64,000 nucleotides of DNA from Aestuariibius violaceus. Lineage in GTDB: Bacteria > Pseudomonadota > Alphaproteobacteria > Rhodobacterales > Rhodobacteraceae. Position 1 is the first letter of the stretch. Every line of letters begins with the position of its first letter. The notes beneath the pieces are model-generated. The model did not search any database. It was not told the DNA's origin and was given only the letters and a program-made list of their open reading frames with translations. The DNA is taken from positions 806,001 through 870,000 of the forward strand of contig NZ_JBFONT020000001.1 of assembly GCF_040779325.2 (NCBI RefSeq). The letters are read 5' to 3'. Shown in pieces: positions 54,248 through 63,434 of the stretch. Made by a program: the position numbers and the translations under genes.

Positions 54248-54708
54248 GCGATTTCGAAGATACCCTCGATCTCGACGGCAACGTTGAATGGCAATGCGCC
54301 AGCAGAAACGGCAGAGCGGGAGTGGCGGCCTGCGTCTCCAAGTGCTTCGACCAGGAAGTCAGAGGCGCCGTTGATTACCTTGGGCTGATCGGTGAAGTCG
54401 GGTGTCGAGTTGACGAAGCCCGTTAGCTTCACCACGCGGGTCATACGGTCGAGGTCACCGCCACAAGCGGCTTTGAGCTGCGCCAAAAGGCTTATCGCAC
54501 AACTGCGTGCAGCAGCTGCGCCATCATCTAACGAGACATCCGCCCCGAGCTTGCCTGTGATAAGCCCGTCAGGCCCCTGGCTGATCTGGCCTGAGATGAA
54601 AACGAGATTGCCGCTTTGAACGTAGGGCACGTAGTTCGCCGCAGGAGCTGGCGCTTCAGTGAGCGTCACGCCGAGTTCGGCGAGGCGGGATTCTATCTTT
54701 CCGGTCAT
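54244..54708 (-). CDS. RidA family protein
   Basis: A 154-residue protein of the RidA/YjgF family, type with YVQSGNLVFISGQISQGPDG and GRHSRSAVSAGALPF. RidA proteins deaminate reactive enamines; the subgroup here (COG0251-like, longer form) is less well characterised. ATG 54708 has GGAGG 6 bases upstream; ATG 54720 would add four residues. It heads the ridA-to-mscS run and follows the T1SS adaptor gene by 36 bases. Confidence 0.88.
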   Translation of the reverse strand: MTGKIESRLAELGVTLTEAPAPAANYVPYVQSGNLVFISGQISQGPDGLITGKLGADVSLDDGAAAARSCAISLLAQLKAACGGDLDRMTRVVKLTGFVNSTPDFTDQPKVINGASDFLVEALGDAGRHSRSAVSAGALPFNVAVEIEGIFEIA

Positions 54709-54744
54709 GACATCCTCCATTCTTGTGGGGACGCTAGACCGGTT

Positions 54745-56049
54745 TCAGCTCTCGCGAAAGGCCTTGGCGAAATAGTCGCTGAGCGGCTTGATGAGATAGG
54801 CCAACGGGCTGCGCGCGTCTGTTCTGATGAAGCTTTCGACCGGCATGCCTGGGATCAGCGTGACGTCGCTTGGTAGCTTTTGCGCCTCTTCTTCTTCCAG
54901 AACAATTTCAGCGCGATAATAAGTCAGCTGTGAGCGATCATCCTCGAACGCATCCGCCGAGACCAGTACGACTCGCCCTCTTAATTCCGGTGTCCTGCGT
55001 TGATCGAAAGCTGAGAACCGCAAAATGACTTCCTGGCCGACGAAGACCTGATCGACGTGGAACGGCTCTACCTGGGCCGCAATGACGAGGGGGCGGTCCT
55101 GCGGCACAAGATACATAAGTGGATCGGCAGGGCGGATGACTGACCGTGGTGCAAAGACCTGGAGCCCATAGACGATACCAGAAACGGGTGCGCGGATGTC
55201 GAGACGCGAGAGCTGCTCTCCTAATGACCGGCGCCGTTCAAGCAGTTCCAGTTCGTTATATTGCAGGTCGCGCAGTTGGGTAATTGCTTCCTCCCGGCGG
55301 GAGGTTCCCAGCTTGAGGATCTCAATCTCGGTTTCGGTGATGCGACCTGCGGCCTGCGCCCTTGATGCGGCAAGTTCGCCCGCGCGTCCTGAGAGGTTCG
55401 CCTTTTCCCGTCGTAAGGAGAGGACGCGGCTTGCCTGCGCAAGGCCGCGGTCAAGAAGGCTCTGCTGATCGACAAGCTCTTCCTCGATCAGGGCAAGTTG
55501 GGCCTGCAGCGCTTCTTCTTGTGCTTCGATGCCGCGAATTTGGTCGGCAATCTGATCGCGACGTTTTCCAAGCTGCTCCACTTCCCGTGCGATCGAATCG
55601 CGGCGGGCTTGGAACAAGCGCATTTGTCCGTCGGTCAGTGGTCTAGATTTCTCGGGTGCTTCATCGAGAAGGGGATCGAATATGATCGTCTCAGCATCGT
55701 CTCTCTCTGCCTCAAGGCGGCCGCGGCGGGCGACGATTTCAAAGAGTTGGTTTTCGACAATGGCCAGTTCAGATCGTAGGAGGGTGGGGTCGAGCTGGAT
55801 CAATAGATCGCCCTCTTCAACACGGTCTCCTTCGTCAATCGCGACCGCTTGTACAACCCCGCCATCTGGGTGCTGAATGACTTGCCGGTTCTGATCGACC
55901 TCGACTTGGCCTGTCGCGATCACAGCTCCAGAGATGTTGGAGAAGATCGACCAGCTTCCGAAACCGCCAACCAGAAAAACCAGAGCGACGAACCCGACCA
56001 GAAGCGGCTTGCGGGCCGACCACTTTTCGCGACCCGTTTGCTCGTTCAT
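54745..56049 (-). CDS. Type I secretion periplasmic adaptor (HlyD family)
   Basis: A 434-residue HlyD/PrtE-family membrane-fusion protein. One N-terminal membrane helix (LLVGFVALVFLVGGFGSWSI), a lipoyl half-motif (NRQVIQHPDGGVVQAVAIDE), long coiled-coil arms (about 110-265) and the beta-barrel domain. It links the inner-membrane ABC exporter to an outer-membrane TolC-like channel, which is not in the window. Its start overlaps the ABC gene stop (ATGA). Confidence 0.92.
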   Translation of the reverse strand: MNEQTGREKWSARKPLLVGFVALVFLVGGFGSWSIFSNISGAVIATGQVEVDQNRQVIQHPDGGVVQAVAIDEGDRVEEGDLLIQLDPTLLRSELAIVENQLFEIVARRGRLEAERDDAETIIFDPLLDEAPEKSRPLTDGQMRLFQARRDSIAREVEQLGKRRDQIADQIRGIEAQEEALQAQLALIEEELVDQQSLLDRGLAQASRVLSLRREKANLSGRAGELAASRAQAAGRITETEIEILKLGTSRREEAITQLRDLQYNELELLERRRSLGEQLSRLDIRAPVSGIVYGLQVFAPRSVIRPADPLMYLVPQDRPLVIAAQVEPFHVDQVFVGQEVILRFSAFDQRRTPELRGRVVLVSADAFEDDRSQLTYYRAEIVLEEEEAQKLPSDVTLIPGMPVESFIRTDARSPLAYLIKPLSDYFAKAFRES

Positions 56050-57785
56050 GTCACGCCTCCTTTGCGGATGCCACCGGCGGAAATGTCCTTATGGTTGGTC
56101 ACCATCTCCCGCAGGACTTCCTCCTTCGGTCCAAAGGCCTTCCGGGCGCCGTTTTCGATCACCAGAAGTTGCTCGCATTCCTGGATCGCTGCTGGCCGAT
56201 GCGCCATGATAAGAACTGAACGTCCCTCTTCCTTGGTTTTTCGAATCGCAGCGTTGAGTGCAAGTGAGCCTTCGTTGTCGAGGTTCGAGTTCGGCTCGTC
56301 CAAAACAAGGATTACCGGATCGCCATACATTGCGCGGGCGAGGCCAATGCGCTGGATCTGCCCGCCAGACAGACGCCCACCGGTCGCGCTGACCCGAGTG
56401 TCGTAGCCATCGGGGAGACGGAGAATCATCTCGTGCGCCGCGGCTCGTTTGGCCGCATCCACCACCTTCTTAGGATCGGGCGATAGGGACAGCCGAGCGA
56501 TGTTTTCGGTGATCGTGCCGTCGAAAAGCTGAATGCGTTGTGGCAGATAGCCGATGTGCTGACCCAGCACTTCGGGATCGTACTGATCAAGCGATGCGCC
56601 ATCGAGACGGATCTTGCCGCCTGCAGGACGCCAGACCCCGGTGAGCGCACGAGCAAGTGTCGACTTGCCGGCCCCCGACATACCGATAACACCAACGGCC
56701 GTGCCGGGACCGACGGTGAAAGAGAGCATCCGCAGCGCGGCCTGCTTTTCGCCGGGAGGGACAACTGTGAGTTGTTGGACGTCCAACTGCGCCTTTGGCT
56801 TTGGGAGATCTGTGCGGGCAGCGCCTGGCGCATTCGCCCCAAGAAGCTGGGCAAGCGAGTTCCAGCCCTTGCCGGCACGTTGAACAACCGCCCACTGCCC
56901 AATCGCAAGCTCCACAGGCGCAAGTGCCCGACCGAGGAGGATTGATGCCGCAATCATCGCGCCAGCAGATAGCTCGCCCCTTAGGACGAGATAGGCCCCA
57001 AGTCCCAGCATTGCGGATTGCAGAAACAGCCGGAACGATTTCGTCATGGCCGTGAACGTCCCCGACAGATCAGCCGTTTCGATCGTAGATGACAGGCTTT
57101 TGTCGCGTGCGATCTGCCAGCGGCGGAAGGCTGCCTCCGTCATGCCCATAGCTTTGACCATCTCGGCTTCATCGCGAAACTGCGCCCCCATGTTTTCCGC
57201 GTGATAAAGCGCAGCGTTGGCGCTGGAGACCGGCTGGCTGGTCAGCCATTGATTGAGGAGTGTTACGATGATCAGGGCAGCGCCGCCGGAAATGGCGAGT
57301 ATGCCGAGCCAAGGATGGAAGATCGCGATACCGGCCAGGAAGATCGGAGTCCAAGGAATATCAAACAGGGCCATCAATACAGGAGATGTCATGAGGCGCT
57401 GCACCGATTCCAGATCGCGAAGGCCAGTATTCCGCTGCTCCTCCACACCGAGGGAGGCTTGCCGCATCGTCGCTTCGAAAACACGGCGGTCAAGGCGTGA
57501 CTGAAAGCGCGCCCCGGCGCGGCCCATCACTCGCCCACGCACATAGTCGAGGATGCCCATGATCCCGTAGAGGAATGCCACCAAGAGCGACAAGGCAATC
57601 AGCGTTTCTACAGAACGCGACCCGAGGACACGATCGTAGACGTTCAGCATGTAAAGAGGGCCGGTCAACATGAGGAGATTGGCAAAGAAGCTGAAAAGCC
57701 CGACCGCCCAGTAGAGTGCCCTGCTTTCCCGGCGTGCTGTACGAAGTTCCGTAAGGCCTGCGTCTATGGTGTGTCGATCACTCAT
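56046..57785 (-). CDS. Type I secretion ABC transporter (PrtD/RsaD-type)
   Basis: A 579-residue fused permease-ATPase. The membrane domain covers about 1-320 and the ATPase about 340-565, with Walker A GMSGAGKSTLARAL, signature RLSGGQIQRIGLARAM and Walker B VILVLDEPNSNLD. No peptidase C39 or CLD domain is at the N terminus, as in PrtD exporters of RTX-type proteins. It is the first gene of the pair. Its cargo is not adjacent. Confidence 0.93.
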   Translation of the reverse strand: MSDRHTIDAGLTELRTARRESRALYWAVGLFSFFANLLMLTGPLYMLNVYDRVLGSRSVETLIALSLLVAFLYGIMGILDYVRGRVMGRAGARFQSRLDRRVFEATMRQASLGVEEQRNTGLRDLESVQRLMTSPVLMALFDIPWTPIFLAGIAIFHPWLGILAISGGAALIIVTLLNQWLTSQPVSSANAALYHAENMGAQFRDEAEMVKAMGMTEAAFRRWQIARDKSLSSTIETADLSGTFTAMTKSFRLFLQSAMLGLGAYLVLRGELSAGAMIAASILLGRALAPVELAIGQWAVVQRAGKGWNSLAQLLGANAPGAARTDLPKPKAQLDVQQLTVVPPGEKQAALRMLSFTVGPGTAVGVIGMSGAGKSTLARALTGVWRPAGGKIRLDGASLDQYDPEVLGQHIGYLPQRIQLFDGTITENIARLSLSPDPKKVVDAAKRAAAHEMILRLPDGYDTRVSATGGRLSGGQIQRIGLARAMYGDPVILVLDEPNSNLDNEGSLALNAAIRKTKEEGRSVLIMAHRPAAIQECEQLLVIENGARKAFGPKEEVLREMVTNHKDISAGGIRKGGVT

Positions 57786-57998
57786 CGAGCGTAGATGACT
57801 GCTGCAGCAAAGGCATCATGACGCCGCGGATGAAATGCCGTTGCGAAACTCTGGCATGAGACCTCATCGGCGATCCTTATCACTGCCTTTTCCTTGTAGG
57901 GATATGTCCTACCCGTGACGGAGTTTCTAACGGCTTCGCAATTGAGGCGGTAAAGCCCTTAAAAACTGAGATGTTTGTTACGGACTTCTGGTTTGGCG

Positions 57999-60194
57999 TT
58001 AGTTTCCGCGTAAGATGTTGCTGAATATGTCAATCAGCACCCTCTCGACCTCTTCCTCGGCGGTTCGACTTGGCTGGCGGGAGTGCCCGTCGCTTTGAGC
58101 GGATCGACTGGTGGCCTGCGCCGGAGCACTTTGAGACGGGCGAGGCGCTGGGGTGGCAGGCGCGTCCATCGGAAGCTGTGTCGGAGCAAGACCGTCGTGG
58201 ACGCGGATCATCGTCTCACGCCAGATATCGGCTGGGAGCCCGCCCCCGGTCACCCCGCGTAGGGGTGTATTGTCATCGTAGCCCATCCACACCCCTGCGA
58301 CATAGTCACCGGTGAACCCGATAAACCAAGCGTCCCGCGCCGCCTGCGTCGTGCCAGTCTTTCCAGCCACCTGCCAGTTCGGGAGCTTCGCCCGCTGGCC
58401 GGTGCCGCTTTCGACAACCTGATGCATCATCCAAGTGAGTTGCCTCGCGGCATCACGCTGGATCACCCGCTCACCGATACCGCCGGACGTGTTGTCCATT
58501 AGCGGATCATTATCACCCTTCAGGCGTAAGGTGACGATGCCATAGGGCGTCACGGAAGATCCGCCGTTCAAGATTCCTGCATAGGCGCCTGTCATTTCGA
58601 TGAGGGTCGATTCGGACGCACCAAGCGCAAGGGCCGGACCAAGCGCGAGATCGCTTTCGATACCGAACATGCTGGCGACCGTTCGGACGATGTCGCGACC
58701 GACCTGCTCTGAGATCTTTACAGCCGGAATGTTTCGGCTTTCCTCAAGAGCTTGTGTCAAAGTCATACGCCCTTTGAACTGACGGTCGTAGTTCTTTGGC
58801 TCGTAGTCTGGTGATCCCCGCATCGGGATGCGAAGGGGGCGGTCATCGACGATGTCATTTGGGCGTAAACCAAGATCGAGGGCGGCGGCGTAGACAAAGG
58901 GTTTGAAGGCTGATCCCGTTTGACGGTTTGCCATGGTCGCCCTGTTGAATGCTCCCGAAACCTTGGTATCGCGGCCCCCGACCATTGCACGAACGGCGCC
59001 ATCGGCGCTCATCACGACGATGGCCGCCTGGGCTTCCGACCCCTCGCTCACCTTCGTCGCAAAGATTTCCTGCATCGCTTCTTCGGCGGCGCGCTGCATC
59101 CGCTGATCGAGTGTCGTCTGGATCACGACATCCTCGGTCGTGTCACGGGTGAAGAACTCCGGCCCGCTTTCCATCACCCAGTCGGCGAAGTAGCCCCCTG
59201 CGCGTCGCTCGGCCGCTTCCGACAGAGTGGCAGGGTTCGCACGGGCGTCACGCATCTCTGCAGTGGTCAGATATCCCTGTTCCTCCATCAGTCCTAGGAT
59301 AAGGCTGGCCCGGTCTTGCGAACGCTGGAGATTGTTCGTCGGTGCAAATGTCGTTGGCGCCTTGAGAAGCCCGGCGAGCATTGCGGCCTCTGATGCATTT
59401 ACCTCGCTCGCCGATTTGCCGAAATACCGCTGAGCGGCAGCCTCAAACCCGCGTGTCCCAGCGCCCAGATAAGCGCGGTTGAGGTAGATTGTCAGGATTT
59501 CCTCCTTTGAGTAGCGCACCTCCATCGCCATAGCGTAGACGGCTTCCTTGGCCTTGCGCCAAAGGGTCGTGCGGCGGCAATCGGCCTCATAGGCCGCCTC
59601 GCTCTCCCACTCGGAGGGGATATATTCCTCTCCAAGGCAGAGGAGTTTTGCCGTCTGCTGAGTGATCGTCGACCCGCCATGGCCCGACAACGGCCCGCGC
59701 CCCTCGCGAAGGTTGATCCGGACGGCCGATGCGATCCCTTTCGGATCGATGCCCGGATGCCAGCGAAAGCGCCGGTCCTCTGTCGCGATTACAGCGTCGC
59801 GCAGGTTCGGCGAGACGCTGTCGGACGTGATTACCCCGCCGAACTGATCCCCCCGCCAGGCGAAGACGTCTCCGTTGCGGTCGAGCAAGGTCACGGAGCC
59901 ACGCGCGCGCCCGTCGGTCACATCGGTCGCTTCCGGCAGCGTCGTCGCGACATATATCACGGCGCCGCCGATGATCAGCGCCACAACTGCCGCGCCGCGC
60001 CAGGTCAGCCCCCAGATCAGACGTGCCACGAAACGCAAGAAAGCGGCGATCATCCCGATCGGGCCGCTGGGCGCTTTTCTGGTGGTCGGCTTGCGTTTGG
60101 GCGCCGCCTTCCGCTTTACCGGTGCTGTCTTCGTCGAGGGCGCCTTCGAATAGCGCTTGTCTGCGACGAGAGATTTTTTTCCGCTCTTGCTCAT
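57999..60194 (-). CDS. Class A penicillin-binding protein (PBP1)
   Basis: A 731-residue bifunctional peptidoglycan synthase. A basic N-terminal tail and membrane helix (about 50-80) precede the glycosyltransferase (IATEDRRFRWHPGIDPKGIA, GGSTITQQTAKLL) and the transpeptidase (Ser nucleophile in TGSAFKPF, SRN and GKTGTT). It polymerises and cross-links the wall. ATG 60194 is preferred over the longer frame to 60251. The C terminus is Pro/Ser/Ala-rich. About 210 bases separate it from the T1SS gene. Confidence 0.93.
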   Translation of the reverse strand: MSKSGKKSLVADKRYSKAPSTKTAPVKRKAAPKRKPTTRKAPSGPIGMIAAFLRFVARLIWGLTWRGAAVVALIIGGAVIYVATTLPEATDVTDGRARGSVTLLDRNGDVFAWRGDQFGGVITSDSVSPNLRDAVIATEDRRFRWHPGIDPKGIASAVRINLREGRGPLSGHGGSTITQQTAKLLCLGEEYIPSEWESEAAYEADCRRTTLWRKAKEAVYAMAMEVRYSKEEILTIYLNRAYLGAGTRGFEAAAQRYFGKSASEVNASEAAMLAGLLKAPTTFAPTNNLQRSQDRASLILGLMEEQGYLTTAEMRDARANPATLSEAAERRAGGYFADWVMESGPEFFTRDTTEDVVIQTTLDQRMQRAAEEAMQEIFATKVSEGSEAQAAIVVMSADGAVRAMVGGRDTKVSGAFNRATMANRQTGSAFKPFVYAAALDLGLRPNDIVDDRPLRIPMRGSPDYEPKNYDRQFKGRMTLTQALEESRNIPAVKISEQVGRDIVRTVASMFGIESDLALGPALALGASESTLIEMTGAYAGILNGGSSVTPYGIVTLRLKGDNDPLMDNTSGGIGERVIQRDAARQLTWMMHQVVESGTGQRAKLPNWQVAGKTGTTQAARDAWFIGFTGDYVAGVWMGYDDNTPLRGVTGGGLPADIWRETMIRVHDGLAPTQLPMDAPATPAPRPSQSAPAQATSRSAQSDGHSRQPSRTAEEEVERVLIDIFSNILRGN

Positions 60195-60322
60195 GATCTG
60201 CCTGCCTTCGGGCGGTCTTGTTCGATCGCAAGATAGGCGCTTGGCCCTCAAAAGTAGAGAGCCGATCCGGCCCCTTTGACCAATTTCTCTTTTGCCTATT
60301 TTGAGGGCGGACCGGTCGGTTT

Positions 60323-60338
60323 GTGCAAAAATTGTGCA
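60323..60338 (+). promoter_or_regulatory. Direct GTGCA repeat upstream of glnK
   Basis: GTGCA at 60323-60327 and 60334-60338 are 11 bases apart, one helical turn. They resemble NtrC half-sites but are in direct, not inverted, order, so an NtrC role is only a weak possibility. Confidence 0.3.
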
Positions 60339-60416
60339 TTCGCGTTCGTAATGAGCGCTCCGGCCGGGGCGCGATCCCTTGCCGCAACCGGGTCACATCT
60401 TCCTTCTGCCTGCCGA

Positions 60417-60438
60417 GCGGACCCGTTGAAAGGTCCGC
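60417..60438 (+). promoter_or_regulatory. Stem-loop in the glnK leader
   Basis: GCGGACC at 60417-60423 and GGTCCGC at 60432-60438 pair perfectly around an 8-nt loop, 27 bases before the glnK GTG. It could influence glnK translation or be an incidental GC-rich hairpin. Confidence 0.45.
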
Positions 60439-60465
60439 CCAAGGCGCAATTGCTAGGGGAAGATC

Positions 60466-60804
60466 GTGAAACTCATCATAGCGACGATCAAGCCGTTCAA
60501 GCTCGAGGAGGTCCGCGAGGCGCTCACGGGCATTGGGGTGAAGGGCATGATGGTGACTGAGATAAAGGGCTTCGGTGCCCAATCAGGCCACACCGAAATC
60601 TATCGCGGTGCGGAATACGCCGTGAACTTCGTACCCAAGGTCAAGCTCGAGATCGTGGTGACGGCGGCGATGGCCGACCAGGTCGTCTCGACCATCGCGG
60701 CGACGGCCAAGACGGACAAGATCGGGGACGGGAAGATCTTCGTGCTCGACGTGGAAAGCGCGGTGCGCGTGCGGACCGGCGAAACCAACGAGGACGCGCT
60801 GTGA
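60466..60804 (+). CDS. glnK: P-II nitrogen regulatory protein GlnK
   Basis: A 112-residue PII protein. It begins MKLIIATIKPFKLEEVREAL; the uridylylation Tyr51 lies in RGAEYAVNF and the C-terminal signature is TGETNEDAL. It reports nitrogen status and blocks AmtB when ammonium is plentiful. GTG 60466 follows AGGGGAAG. It overlaps the alternative start of amtB (GTGA at 60801). Confidence 0.95.
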   Translation: MKLIIATIKPFKLEEVREALTGIGVKGMMVTEIKGFGAQSGHTEIYRGAEYAVNFVPKVKLEIVVTAAMADQVVSTIAATAKTDKIGDGKIFVLDVESAVRVRTGETNEDAL

Positions 60805-60824
60805 GCGCTCGGGGTGTGAGGAAA

Positions 60825-62192
60825 ATGAGACACATGACATTGCTGAAAACACTGGCCCCCGCCGCAGCGCTGATTGCGCTGCCGACGCTGGGCCTCGCGC
60901 AGGACGAAGGGCCGGTTGCCGGGGTCAACGCCTCGACCGACACGGTCTTTATCCTGAACTCGTTGCTCTTCCTGGTCGGCGGCTTCCTCGTCTTCTGGAT
61001 GGCCGCGGGCTTTACCATGCTCGAGGCCGGGCTCGTTCGGACCAAGAACACCACGATGCAGCTGACCAAGAACATGGGTCTCTTCTCCATCGCTGCGATC
61101 GCCTACTACCTTGTCGGGTATAATCTTATGTATCCGTTGGGAGATTGGTCGGTTGGGTCGGACGAGACGGGCGGCTATCTCGGGATCCTGTTCTCGACGG
61201 CGAAGCTCGAGGCGGTCGGCATCGCAGCTGATGCGGCCGACGATTATGGCTATGCTTCGACCGGCTCGGATTTCTTCTTCCAGCTGATGTTCTGCGCGAC
61301 GACGGCGTCGATTGTGTCGGGCACGCTGGCAGAGCGGATCAAGCTCTGGCCGTTCCTGATTTTCGTCGTGGTCCTGACTGCATTCATCTACCCGATCCAG
61401 GCCTCCTGGAAATGGGGCGGCGGCTTCCTGGACAGCCAGTGGGGTTTCCTTGATTTCGCGGGTTCGACGGTCGTGCACTCGGTCGGCGGATGGGCGGCGC
61501 TTATGGGCGCAATCATATTGGGACCGCGGATCGGCAAGTATGCGAAGGACGGCAAGGTGAACCCGATCCTTGGCGCCAACTTGCCGCTGGCCACGCTGGG
61601 CACGTTCATCCTGTGGCTCGGCTGGTTCGGCTTCAACGGCGGCTCGCAGCTTGCGATGGGCACTGTCGGTGACGTTGCTGATGTCAGCCGGATCTTTGCC
61701 AATACCAACACCGCTGCTGCAGGGGGTGCCATCGCGGCGCTGATCCTGACGCAGGTGATGTACGGCAAGGTCGACCTGACGATGGTGCTGAATGGCGCCT
61801 TGGCTGGTCTGGTTTCGATCACGGCAGAACCCCTGACGCCGACGCTTGGCGCGGCCACGTTGATCGGTGCGGTCGGTGGTGTGATCGTCGTGCTGACGGT
61901 TCCGCTGCTCGACAAGCTGAAGATCGACGATGTGGTCGGTGCGATCCCGGTTCACCTCTTCGCGGGGATCTGGGGAACCATGGCCGTTCTGCTGACCAAC
62001 AGCGACGCGACCTTCATGGGTCAGCTCGTGCCGATCATCATCGTGGGGGCATTCGTCGTCGTCGTCAGTGCGATCGTCTGGTTCATCCTGAAGGTGACGA
62101 TGGGCATCCGCGTCAGCGAGGAGCACGAGGTCACCGGTCTCGACACGGCCGAGCTGGGGATGGAAGCCTATCCGGAATTTGCCAAAGGCTGA
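60825..62192 (+). CDS. amtB: Ammonium transporter
   Basis: A 455-residue Amt channel. A signal peptide (LLKTLAPAAALIALPTLGLA) precedes eleven membrane helices; the twin histidines lie in HSVGGWAALM and HLFAGIWGTM. ATG 60825 has GAGGAAA directly upstream; GTG 60801, overlapping the glnK stop, is an alternative. It carries ammonium into the cell and is co-transcribed with its regulator glnK. A strong terminator follows. Confidence 0.95.
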   Translation: MRHMTLLKTLAPAAALIALPTLGLAQDEGPVAGVNASTDTVFILNSLLFLVGGFLVFWMAAGFTMLEAGLVRTKNTTMQLTKNMGLFSIAAIAYYLVGYNLMYPLGDWSVGSDETGGYLGILFSTAKLEAVGIAADAADDYGYASTGSDFFFQLMFCATTASIVSGTLAERIKLWPFLIFVVVLTAFIYPIQASWKWGGGFLDSQWGFLDFAGSTVVHSVGGWAALMGAIILGPRIGKYAKDGKVNPILGANLPLATLGTFILWLGWFGFNGGSQLAMGTVGDVADVSRIFANTNTAAAGGAIAALILTQVMYGKVDLTMVLNGALAGLVSITAEPLTPTLGAATLIGAVGGVIVVLTVPLLDKLKIDDVVGAIPVHLFAGIWGTMAVLLTNSDATFMGQLVPIIIVGAFVVVVSAIVWFILKVTMGIRVSEEHEVTGLDTAELGMEAYPEFAKG

Positions 62193-62220
62193 GGATCCTC
62201 CCCCTCAGTCAGGCATTTCT

Positions 62221-62250
62221 GGCCCGGGCGTTCGCGCCCGGGCCTTTTTT
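62221..62250 (+). terminator. Intrinsic terminator of glnK-amtB
   Basis: GGCCCGGGCG at 62221-62230 and CGCCCGGGCC at 62235-62244 form a perfect 10-bp stem closed by a TTCG tetraloop and followed by six T (62245-62250). It is a textbook rho-independent terminator for the plus strand. The stop codon of the convergent aminotransferase shares the last T. Confidence 0.93.
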
Positions 62251-63434
62251 CATCGCGATGTGAGGGTGATAGACGAAGCGACCCGCGGGATGCTTTCGTC
62301 CGACAGTCCGGCGATGTTGATGCGTCCGTCGCCGAGGATGTAAATCCCATGGTCCTGCCGCAGCCGGTCGATCTGATCTGCCGTGAGCGGAAGGAGGGAG
62401 AACATCCCCTTCTGTGTGGCTATCCCGTCGAAGCGGTCGGAATTGGTCGCCCGCCGGAGTTCTTCGGCGAACGACCGGCGTAAGCCGTTGATCCGGTTGC
62501 GCATCTGATCCAGTTCGCTCGCCCATTCCTGTCGCAGGCCCGCATCGGTCAGCACATTCGTCACGAGACGACCGGCATGGTCCGGTGGGAAAGAGTAGTT
62601 GTTGCGGTTCAGCGTCGTGAGCGCCTGTTGCAAGAGCTTCTGGCGGTTCGCATCCGGGGCCACGGCCAGCAGGACGCCAGCCCGGTCGCGATAAAGGCCG
62701 AAGGTCTTTGATCCGCTGACGCAAAGAAGAAGTTCCGGCACCTTCCTTGCAAGGGTTCGGAGCCCTGCAACGTCAGCCTCGATGCCGTCGCCAAAACCCT
62801 GATAGGCGAGGTCGATCAGTGGCAAGGCCCCGGTTTCGTTGAACGTTTCCGCAATGGCGATCCAGTCATCAGGAGACGGGTCGGCGCCGCTCGGGTTATG
62901 GCAGCAGCCGTGGAGGAGGACGACATCGCCCTTCGGAACCTTCGCCAGATCAGCGAGCATCCCCTCGCGGTCGAGAAGGCCCGTTGCGGCGTCGTAGTAG
63001 CGATAGGGCCTCACCGGCCGCTTCAGATAGGCCAGCACGGCGGCGTGGTTGGGCCAGGAGGGGGTCGGCAGCCAGATCGTCGCATCGGGGGCGAGGCTTG
63101 CAATCAGCTCGTAAGCCTGGCGCAGGGCACCGCTGCCGCCTGGGGTGCCGGCGAAGGCCACCCGCTCGGGCGCAACGGCGTTGCCAAGGGTCAGATCCCG
63201 GATTGCCGTGGCGAAGGCGGGGTCGCCGGTGAGGGCCGTGTAGGCCTTTGTTTTCTGGTCCTCGGCCAGCCGAAGCTCGGCCTCGCGGATGGCCTCCATG
63301 ACGGGTGTGTGGCCATCCGCATCGCGGTAGATGCCCACACCGAGGTCGACTTTGTCAGGCCGGTCATCCTCGCGGAAGGCCAGCATCAGAGCGATGATCG
63401 GGTCGTCGCGGCCCGGCGTCAGGGCCTCGAACAT
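62250..63434 (-). CDS. Aromatic amino acid / aspartate aminotransferase
   Basis: A 394-residue class Ib PLP aminotransferase of the AspC/TyrB type. The cofactor lysine is in CVSGSKTFGLYRDRAG and the substrate loop is HGCCHNPSGADPSPDDW. It transaminates aspartate or aromatic amino acids with 2-oxoglutarate. ATG 63434 overlaps the sulfurtransferase stop (TGATG), indicating translational coupling. Confidence 0.92.
   Translation of the reverse strand: MFEALTPGRDDPIIALMLAFREDDRPDKVDLGVGIYRDADGHTPVMEAIREAELRLAEDQKTKAYTALTGDPAFATAIRDLTLGNAVAPERVAFAGTPGGSGALRQAYELIASLAPDATIWLPTPSWPNHAAVLAYLKRPVRPYRYYDAATGLLDREGMLADLAKVPKGDVVLLHGCCHNPSGADPSPDDWIAIAETFNETGALPLIDLAYQGFGDGIEADVAGLRTLARKVPELLLCVSGSKTFGLYRDRAGVLLAVAPDANRQKLLQQALTTLNRNNYSFPPDHAGRLVTNVLTDAGLRQEWASELDQMRNRINGLRRSFAEELRRATNSDRFDGIATQKGMFSLLPLTADQIDRLRQDHGIYILGDGRINIAGLSDESIPRVASSITLTSR

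Noticed and set aside
60439..60465. Sigma-54 promoter GGCGC-AATT-GC before glnK
   Set aside because: The GG to GC spacing is shorter than the required 10 bases.
60600..62126. 508-residue minus-strand frame antisense to glnK and amtB
   Set aside because: Charged, low-complexity composition; the amtB helices and twin histidines are clear on the plus strand.
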